Of a stretch of 64,000 bases of DNA, positions 58,821 through 64,000 are shown piece after piece. Position numbers and translations under genes: made by a program. How positions within the stretch are numbered: position 1 is the first letter of the stretch; every line of letters begins with the position of its first letter. Location of the stretch: contig JAGWAT010000001.1 of the NCBI GenBank assembly GCA_021296265.1, forward strand, positions 70,639-134,638, given 5' to 3'. Source of the DNA: Alphaproteobacteria bacterium (GTDB lineage: Bacteria; Pseudomonadota; Alphaproteobacteria; TMED109). Under the pieces are notes generated by a model. The model was not told the origin of the DNA and did no database searches. It saw only the letters and a list, made by a program, of their open reading frames with translations.

Positions 58821-59201
58821 TCAAGACAGGGCCCATCGAGCGCTGCCGGCGCCAAGGTAGAACCCGCCGATGCAAAGCGTGATGGAGGCGCCGACATAGA
58901 GTAGGCCGAAAACCGTCGCCTGGCGGTCGAACAGGCTGGCGGTGTCAAGTGCAAAGGTCGAAAACGTCGTAAAGGCTCCGAGGAGACCGGTGGCGATCAG
59001 CGCGCGCAGTTCGGGTGTGAGTTTCAATGTCGACGCGCCAGCTTCCACCACGGCGCCGAGGACCATCGATCCCAGCACGTTGACTGCCAGGGTGCCCCAC
59101 GGGAAGCCCGTGCCCAGCCAGCTGTACATTCCCGTGCTCACCGCGTGTCGGAGTACGGCGCCGATCGCACCGCCCACGGCAACTGCTAGGAACGTGGCCA
59201 T
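58821..59201 (-). CDS. crcB: Fluoride ion exporter CrcB/Fluc
   Basis: 126 residues with four membrane helices. Family signatures are GGAIGAVLRH, WGTLAVNVLGSMVLG and the pore segment GLLGAFTTFSTFALD, which carries the TFSTF phenylalanine motif. It works as a dual-topology dimer. No fluoride riboswitch was recognised upstream on the minus strand. The pseudouridine synthase gene follows directly. Confidence 0.95.
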   Translation of the reverse strand: MATFLAVAVGGAIGAVLRHAVSTGMYSWLGTGFPWGTLAVNVLGSMVLGAVVEAGASTLKLTPELRALIATGLLGAFTTFSTFALDTASLFDRQATVFGLLYVGASITLCIGGFYLGAGSARWALS

Positions 59202-59432
59202 GCGTCGGACACAATCTTCCAGAATGCTATCCGCCTGCGCCTCGACAGCTCCCGCGACGCAGGGCTCCGAGCACCCAGCATCGTCGCCGCGGTGCGCACG
59301 GGCGCCTCGGCAGTATGCGATATGGCCGGGGAATCCGCACCGGATCGTTCGGGGCGGCGGTCCGCGGCGCGGTGACGCGATGCGCCGGGCGCGCTCCCTA
59401 GAGGGATTGTCGGCGGGCGTTCGAGTGCAGCC

Positions 59433-60293
59433 ATGCTTCCATTGACGACGATGGCCGGTCGGCTCGCGATCTGGACGCTTCGCGGGATCGCCAGACCGCT
59501 GCTGCTATTGGCGGTCTTCCTTGTGGCGGTCTACGTCGTGGTTGGCAGACAGGACGGGAAGGATGGTTCCGGCGTCACCCGGCCGGGTGAGCGGCTGGAG
59601 CCCGTTGTGGATGGGCCGCAGGTCGGGCGACCAGGGGCGAGGGCGCTCGCGCGTGTCAACTGTGCATTGGGTCCGCGCGAGCCGTGTGAACGGTACGTGA
59701 CCGTCGCCGCCGACTACGAGGCGTGGCGCGCCCGGGCTTGGCCTTCCATGGGCGGCGTGTCGGCAGGTCCCGAGGCGGCGTCGGTGATGGCGAGCGCGGA
59801 GCGACGGGCCGGCCTGGCGGCCCGCCGCCGGGCGTTCGACGAAGCGATCGAGGAGTTGCGCACCGCAAGAAGCGTCGCCGAAGCACTGTTGGTCACGAGC
59901 GAATTCGTGGCCGATCCTGGCGTCGCGCCGCCGGTACGTTCGCCACCCATGGCGACCCCGGTGGTACGCCCGGGACCCGTCGTTGGCACCGGGGAGCGCG
60001 GCAGCGTGCCTGTCCGTCCGCAGATTCATGACGACTCGCGCGAGACCACCCCCTTGCCCGAAGAGGCTGGCCGGCCAGTCCCGGTCACGGTGGTGTCCGA
60101 CCAGGCCACGCTGGTGCTAATTCGCGGGATTCGCGCGCTCGGGCGGATCGACCGAACCACCGTGACGCTGCCGCCAGGGACCTACGTGTTTCAGGGGCAC
60201 CGGGAGGGGTATCGGACGATCCGGTCCGAGGTCCGTGTTGCGGCGGGTACCGAAGTCGACGAGGTCGTGATCATCTGTGATCAGCGGCTGTGA
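59433..60293 (+). CDS. Unknown single-pass membrane protein with PEGA-like C-terminus
   Basis: 286 residues. A membrane helix spans about residues 22-38 (RPLLLLAVFLVAVYVVV). Then come an Arg/Ala/Glu-rich helical part (with two cysteines, NCALGPREPC, that may pair in the periplasm), a Pro-rich linker and a C-terminal beta segment with LPPGTYVFQGHREGYRTIRS, similar to the PEGA repeats of surface and kinase-associated proteins. PEGA-like C-termini of this kind are seen downstream of serine/threonine kinase or secretion genes; none is here. Role unknown. A start at the second Met (M7) is possible. Confidence 0.65.
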   Translation: MLPLTTMAGRLAIWTLRGIARPLLLLAVFLVAVYVVVGRQDGKDGSGVTRPGERLEPVVDGPQVGRPGARALARVNCALGPREPCERYVTVAADYEAWRARAWPSMGGVSAGPEAASVMASAERRAGLAARRRAFDEAIEELRTARSVAEALLVTSEFVADPGVAPPVRSPPMATPVVRPGPVVGTGERGSVPVRPQIHDDSRETTPLPEEAGRPVPVTVVSDQATLVLIRGIRALGRIDRTTVTLPPGTYVFQGHREGYRTIRSEVRVAAGTEVDEVVIICDQRL

Positions 60294-60697
60294 ACGGGTC
60301 GTCGGAGGCGCTGCGCGTCCGATGACGATGCGGGAGTGGACCTGCCTCCACTCCACACCGGGTGGTGTGTTCCCGGCGAGAGCGCGTCCACGGGGCGGGC
60401 GCCCGGGTTCGCGGGACCGGAGGTACCCGCCGCCGGCGGCGCTTCGGCACGCCCGCGAGGTTTTCTGCCCCCGTGTCAGACAGGGCGTCCCGCACGATGC
60501 CTCCAGACTGCGCACCATCTCGGTGCGGTTTCCGGTCACCGGGACGGCGAGGGCCACGTGTGTCGGAGGGGAGCCCCGGGCAGGTCGACCGGCCGGGGCG
60601 CTCGGAGCGTGCCTACGGAATCCTGCTGCCCGGTTGGTCCCGACTTCTGATGGTATCTTCGGCCCATGCCACCGGACGCCCGGATGCGAGCATTCTG
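60294..60697. other. Intergenic region with two adjacent hairpins before mic60
   Basis: A 404-bp gap. At 60333-60354 a perfect 8-bp hairpin GGAGTGGA/TCCACTCC with loop CCTGCC is followed at once by a 6-bp hairpin CACACC/GGTGTG (60354-60369) and TTCCC, a possible terminator of the upstream gene. hemC and hemD, which usually precede mic60-hemY, are absent. The long open frames crossing the region show no family resemblance. Confidence 0.5.
60333..60369 (+). terminator. Double hairpin after the PEGA-like gene
   Basis: Two back-to-back perfect stems (8 bp and 6 bp) 39 nt after the stop of the PEGA-like gene, followed by only two T residues. Possible rho-independent-like or processing structure. 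Confidence 0.35.
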
Positions 60698-61954
60698 ATG
60701 ATGGCCTCACGAGACGCGCCGGAATCCGAGCGCTCGGCGTCCGCCGCCCCGTCAGATCCCGCCGCCACCCCCAGTTCGGCGGATCCGGCCAAGAACGAAC
60801 CTAGCCCTCCCGAGGCAAAGCCGTCTGCCGGCGCCGGAGCGGGTTCCGCAAAGGCTGCGAGCAGAAAACGGACCGGCCAACCGTCCGTGCCTTCATCGTC
60901 CCCGGCTCCGGACCTGCCGGGCAGCCAGGGCAGTGCCTCGGGGGAGGCCAGGGGACGGCGCCGGACCCGGCCGTACGTGCTCTTCCTCGGGGTGGGCCTC
61001 GCGGTGGCGCTTGCCGTCGCAGCCGGACTCGCGGTCTGGGAATTTCGGCGCGACGTCGCGGCCGCGCATGGGAAGGCCCAGGCTTTGGAGGCCCGGATTG
61101 CCGAACTTGAGCGGCAGGTGTCGGCCAATGCGTCCCGTGCGCTGACCGAATCGGACCTGCAGCATCTGGCCGCCCAGGTGGAGCGGGTCGCAGCCGACCA
61201 GGATGCGTTGGCCTTCCGGACTGAGGTGGATGCGCTCGGAGCCTCGCTGGGCCGCCAGCTCCGCGCGGTGGAAGACCGGCTGGGAGCCCTGGTGTTGGTT
61301 CCCGGTTCCGAGGCCGACGCGGTGGCGGTGACGGGCCGGTATGCCGAGATTTTGCGGGCCGTGTCGGCAGACCTTGAACGGGTGCAGGTTGGTCTCCGCG
61401 CCCTTGCAACCGCGCGGGTGATTCGACGCGTCGGTGTCGAAACGGTCCGCGGTCACCCCTTCGCGGATTCGCTGGAGCTGCTCCGGGAATTGGTCGGAGG
61501 AGACACAGAGGCGACCGCCGCACTCACCGAGCTTGCGCCCCACGCGCTGTCGGGTGTCACGACGGCAGCGGAATTGGCCCGGCAGTTCTCGATCGCCGAA
61601 CCAGCGGCTCGTGCGGCGCTGCGGGATCCCGCCGCGGGCGGACTGGATCGGCTGCTGGAGCGCGTGACCGGTCTGGTCGAGGTTCGTCGGACGCAGATTC
61701 CCGAAGGTGATTCGGCGGAAGCGGTACTGGCACGAGTGAGTTTCCTCGTCGACGCCGGCGATCTGCGCGCAGCCTGGGGGGAAAGCGGGACGCTGCCGGA
61801 GGTGGCCCAGGCCGAGCTGGCCGACTGGCGAAACGAGGCAGGACGGGTGTTGGCCGCCGCCGCCGCAGTGCAGGTACTGGAGCACTACGCCGATCGGCGG
61901 ATCGCAAAACTCGTTCAGAAAACGGACCTGCCACCCGCGCCGGAGCGTCGATGA
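60698..61954 (+). CDS. Mitofilin/Mic60-like inner-membrane protein
   Basis: 418 residues. A Pro/Ala/Ser/Glu-rich cytoplasmic N-terminus (about 85 residues), one membrane helix (near LFLGVGLAVALAVAAGLAVW), a coiled coil (about residues 115-200) and a C-terminal helical mitofilin-like domain. Alphaproteobacterial Mic60 contacts the outer membrane and shapes intracytoplasmic membranes, and its gene typically precedes hemY, as here. The stop overlaps hemY as ATGA. The start is uncertain: ATG 60698 is chosen; an ATG at 60650 is also in frame. Confidence 0.85.
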   Translation: MMASRDAPESERSASAAPSDPAATPSSADPAKNEPSPPEAKPSAGAGAGSAKAASRKRTGQPSVPSSSPAPDLPGSQGSASGEARGRRRTRPYVLFLGVGLAVALAVAAGLAVWEFRRDVAAAHGKAQALEARIAELERQVSANASRALTESDLQHLAAQVERVAADQDALAFRTEVDALGASLGRQLRAVEDRLGALVLVPGSEADAVAVTGRYAEILRAVSADLERVQVGLRALATARVIRRVGVETVRGHPFADSLELLRELVGGDTEATAALTELAPHALSGVTTAAELARQFSIAEPAARAALRDPAAGGLDRLLERVTGLVEVRRTQIPEGDSAEAVLARVSFLVDAGDLRAAWGESGTLPEVAQAELADWRNEAGRVLAAAAAVQVLEHYADRRIAKLVQKTDLPPAPERR

Positions 61955-63315
61955 TACGGCTGCTGATCCTGTTGGGAGTATTGGCGGGCGTCGGGTTCGG
62001 CGCCGCATGGTTGGCCGAAGTGCCCGGACAGTTTCGCCTTGAATGGCAGGGTTGGGAGGTGCGTGCCGCGCCGGGTCTGCTGGTTGCGTCGCTTCTGGTT
62101 GCGGCCGTACTGGTCCTATGCGGACTGCTCGTGATCCGGTTCATGTGGAGTCTGCCGCAGCGCGCGGCGGCCGCATGGCGAAATCAACGCGTGCGGCGCG
62201 GCTGGCGCTCGCTGGAATCTGGTCTGACAGCAGCGGCCGGCGGCGATGAACGTGGCGTGCGAAGCGCCCTGAAGGGTGTTCGAGTGCTGCCGGCCGACGC
62301 CCCACTGCGTCTGCTGCTCGAAGCGCAGGCCGCCATGCTGACGGAAGATTCTGCGGAAGCTCACGCCGTGTTCGAACGCATGGAGCACAGTGGGCGGACG
62401 AGGCTTGCTGCCCTGCGAGGTCTGGTCGCTGAGGTACGACAGCAGGGTCGCCTCGAGCACGCGCTTGAACTCGCCGAACGCGCCACTAAGCAGGTTCCCT
62501 CGCCGCGCTGGGCATTGCAGGAGTGTCTCGACCTGAGCCTGCGACTCCACCGCTGGGACCGGGCGAAACAGACCGTTGCCACAATGCGGCGGAACGGACA
62601 CATGGTGGAAGACGCGGCACGCCGGGCTCGGGGGGTCATCGCGGTCGAAGTCGCGAGAGCCTGCCGGGCCGACCGCAATGCCGCTCACGCACAGCGAGCG
62701 GCATCGGAAGCAGTTTCCCTGTTGCCCGACTTCGCGCCAGCCGCCGCCATCGCGGCAGAGGTGTGGCTTGATGCCGGGCGGTCCAGCGAAGCCGCGCGGG
62801 TAATCCGCACCGCTTGGAAAACGCAACCACACCCCGACCTCGCGTTCCTGCTGTTGCGGGCAAGCGGGGCGGACGGCCCGCTCGCCGGAGTGGGGCCGTT
62901 GGAGGAGCTGACCAAGTTGACTCCCAATACGATGGAAGGGCACCTTGCGCTGGCAGAGGTGGCGCTGCGTGCCAAGCTGTTCGGGGTTGCCCGCAAATAT
63001 CTGGATCTCGTACGTGGCGGCCACCATGATGAGCGCGTATATCGAATGCTGGCCGACCTCGAGCGCCAGGGCGGCAAGGATCCCGAAGCGGCATCGAAAT
63101 GGCTTTCAGCGGCGCTCGACGCGCAGCCGGCACCGACTTGGGCGTGCAGTGCCTGTGCCGAGGGATACTTGCGCTGGCAGGCGGTCTGCGACCGATGCGG
63201 TTCGTTCGACCGCGTTGTCTGGGGGGCGGAAAGTCAGGTGAACCCGCGGGCTCCCATCGCTCAACTCCAACACCTGCCGCTTGAGCCCGCGGCACTGGCC
63301 GGGGCGACCCCATGA
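61951..63315 (+). CDS. HemY-like tetratricopeptide membrane protein
   Basis: 454 residues. Two N-terminal membrane helices (about 3-20 and 43-66) precede the HemY_N domain and several TPR-like helical repeats. Near the C-terminus a zinc-ribbon-like pair CSAC...CDRC is followed by FDRVVW, usual in alphaproteobacterial HemY. The family is linked to heme synthesis by gene context and is distinct from protoporphyrinogen oxidase HemY of Gram-positives. Coupled to mic60 upstream and to the transpeptidase downstream by ATGA overlaps. Confidence 0.9.
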   Translation: MIRLLILLGVLAGVGFGAAWLAEVPGQFRLEWQGWEVRAAPGLLVASLLVAAVLVLCGLLVIRFMWSLPQRAAAAWRNQRVRRGWRSLESGLTAAAGGDERGVRSALKGVRVLPADAPLRLLLEAQAAMLTEDSAEAHAVFERMEHSGRTRLAALRGLVAEVRQQGRLEHALELAERATKQVPSPRWALQECLDLSLRLHRWDRAKQTVATMRRNGHMVEDAARRARGVIAVEVARACRADRNAAHAQRAASEAVSLLPDFAPAAAIAAEVWLDAGRSSEAARVIRTAWKTQPHPDLAFLLLRASGADGPLAGVGPLEELTKLTPNTMEGHLALAEVALRAKLFGVARKYLDLVRGGHHDERVYRMLADLERQGGKDPEAASKWLSAALDAQPAPTWACSACAEGYLRWQAVCDRCGSFDRVVWGAESQVNPRAPIAQLQHLPLEPAALAGATP

Positions 63316-63809
63316 TCCGTAGAACGTTTCTTTGCACATTGCTGACCGTGCCCGGCGTCGTTGGTGCAGCCGCCGCCGCCGCGGGGTCCGTGGACCTCGT
63401 GGTCGTGGACAAGCACCTGCGCTCGCTCCGTCTTGTGCGGGGGGGGCAGACCGTTCGGACCTATCGGATCGCGCTCGGCTTCAACCCGGAGGGCCACAAG
63501 TCGCGCGAGGGCGATGGGCAGACCCCAGAAGGCTTCTACCGGATTGATGGGTACGTGGCCGAGAGTGCATTCCATCGTGCCTTGCATATCAGCTATCCGA
63601 ATGCCTGGGACCGCCGTCGCGCGTCGGAATCGGGCTACGATCCCGGGGGTCGGATCATGATTCACGGTCTTCCCAACGGGGTCTCTGCCAATGAGGTCGG
63701 CCACGGGCAGGAGGACTGGACCAACGGCTGCATCGCGGTTACCAATCACGAAATTCGGGAACTGGTGGCGCTGGTGCCGGTTGGTACGCCAATTCTGATC
63801 CGAAAGTAG
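63312..63809 (+). CDS. L,D-transpeptidase (YkuD domain)
   Basis: 165 residues with an N-terminal signal peptide (MIRRTFLCTLLTVPGVVGAA). The catalytic region has the conserved HGLPNG histidine and the nucleophile cysteine in DWTNGCIAVTNHE. YkuD enzymes make 3-3 peptidoglycan cross-links or attach lipoproteins to the wall; a small single-domain form with no added peptidoglycan-binding module fits the DpaA/YafK-like or generic group. The ATG overlaps the hemY stop. The IS3-type element begins 53 bp downstream. Confidence 0.9.
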   Translation: MIRRTFLCTLLTVPGVVGAAAAAAGSVDLVVVDKHLRSLRLVRGGQTVRTYRIALGFNPEGHKSREGDGQTPEGFYRIDGYVAESAFHRALHISYPNAWDRRRASESGYDPGGRIMIHGLPNGVSANEVGHGQEDWTNGCIAVTNHEIRELVALVPVGTPILIRK

Positions 63810-63862
63810 GCGAGTGCTGTGCCGCTTCGGTGGCGGCGCACTTCTGTACCCGGGGGCCGCCC

Positions 63863-64000
63863 TGACCTGCTCCCCGGGAGTTGGACCACCCATTGCGAGA
63901 AAATTCTCGGATAGGTTTTCGTGGACCCACCGGGGAAGAGGCCATGAAACGGTCGAAGTTCAGCGAGCAGCAGATTGCGTTCATCCTGCGCCAGGCGGAG
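63863..64000 (+). mobile_element. Left end of an IS3-family insertion sequence, cut by window edge
   Basis: TGACCTGCTCCCCGGGAGTT at 63863 looks like the terminal inverted repeat of IS3-family members of the IS51 type, and orfA begins 81 bp in. The rest of the element, the other inverted repeat and the target duplication lie outside the window. Confidence 0.7.
63944..64000 (+). CDS. IS3-family transposase OrfA, N-terminal 19 residues only
   Basis: MKRSKFSEQQIAFILRQAE is the standard start of the OrfA helix-turn-helix protein of IS3-family elements. GGGGAAGAGG is just upstream. Truncated by the window, so integrity is unknown. Confidence 0.85.
   Translation, partial: MKRSKFSEQQIAFILRQAE

Noticed and set aside
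59202..59432. A fluoride riboswitch upstream of crcB
   Set aside because: On the minus strand I could not find the GATGGC/CTGATG-like conserved core or the pseudoknot partners.
60362..60697. An N-terminal extension of Mic60 by more than 100 codons
   Set aside because: The extension has no Mic60-like composition and spans the hairpin region; starts at 60650-60701 fit the family.

Overview
The window reads as a chromosome segment of a GC-rich alphaproteobacterium, probably free-living or facultative and close to Rhodospirillales-type lineages. This rests on family content rather than any database match: a DUF3576 lipoprotein, a Mic60-HemY pair, a giant AsmA/YhdP-like protein divergent from glnE, a TtuC-type tartrate dehydrogenase, ribosomal proteins with Ala/Glu-rich tails, and frequent GTG starts and ATGA/GTGA overlaps. 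No plasmid, prophage or CRISPR signature is visible. The only mobile DNA is the left end of an IS3-family element at the right edge.

Layout. 1-13 kb: glnE (cut by the left edge), AsmA-like protein, tyrS, anmK, a small alpha/beta hydrolase, the pair cysE-cysteine desulfurase, and an EF-G-like GTPase. 13-19 kb: a five-gene minus-strand operon (acyl-CoA dehydrogenase, unknown membrane protein, APH-type kinase, acyl-CoA ligase, alpha/beta hydrolase) that resembles 4-hydroxyacyl-CoA catabolic systems, with a divergent FAD oxidoreductase. 20.4-23.7 kb: tRNA-His, DUF3576 lipoprotein, a tandem gamma-carbonic-anhydrase fusion, a 49-residue membrane protein and tartrate dehydrogenase.

24-49.4 kb: one long plus-strand transcription/translation block, rpoB-rpoC-rpsL-rpsG-fusA-tuf-rpsJ-rplC-rplD-rplW-rplB-rpsS-rplV-rpsC-rplP-rpmC-rpsQ-rplN-rplX-rplE-rpsN-rpsH-rplF-rplR-rpsE-rpmD-rplO-secY-adk. 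It is the fused rpoBC/str/S10/spc order, but both ends are truncated relative to the usual arrangement: no rplKAJL-nusG-secE before rpoB and no rpsM-rpsK-rpoA-rplQ after adk.

49.7-57.4 kb: Xaa-Pro aminopeptidase, clpX and lon (no clpP or tig beside them) and two short-chain dehydrogenases. 57.4-64 kb: a palindrome-rich stretch before a small ORF, an RluA-type pseudouridine synthase, crcB, an unknown membrane protein with a PEGA-like C-terminus, a coupled mic60-hemY-L,D-transpeptidase run and the IS3-family end.

The most unusual observations are: (1) a two-domain gamma-carbonic anhydrase whose halves have lost complementary zinc-ligand histidines, so that only an interface between the two halves could rebuild a complete site; (2) an RpoB with roughly 170 extra residues just before the rifampicin region; (3) an 81-bp tandem duplication of the rpoC 3' end and its downstream stem-loop; (4) the 4-hydroxyacyl-CoA-like operon with an unidentified membrane protein; (5) an EF-G paralogue lacking the catalytic histidine.
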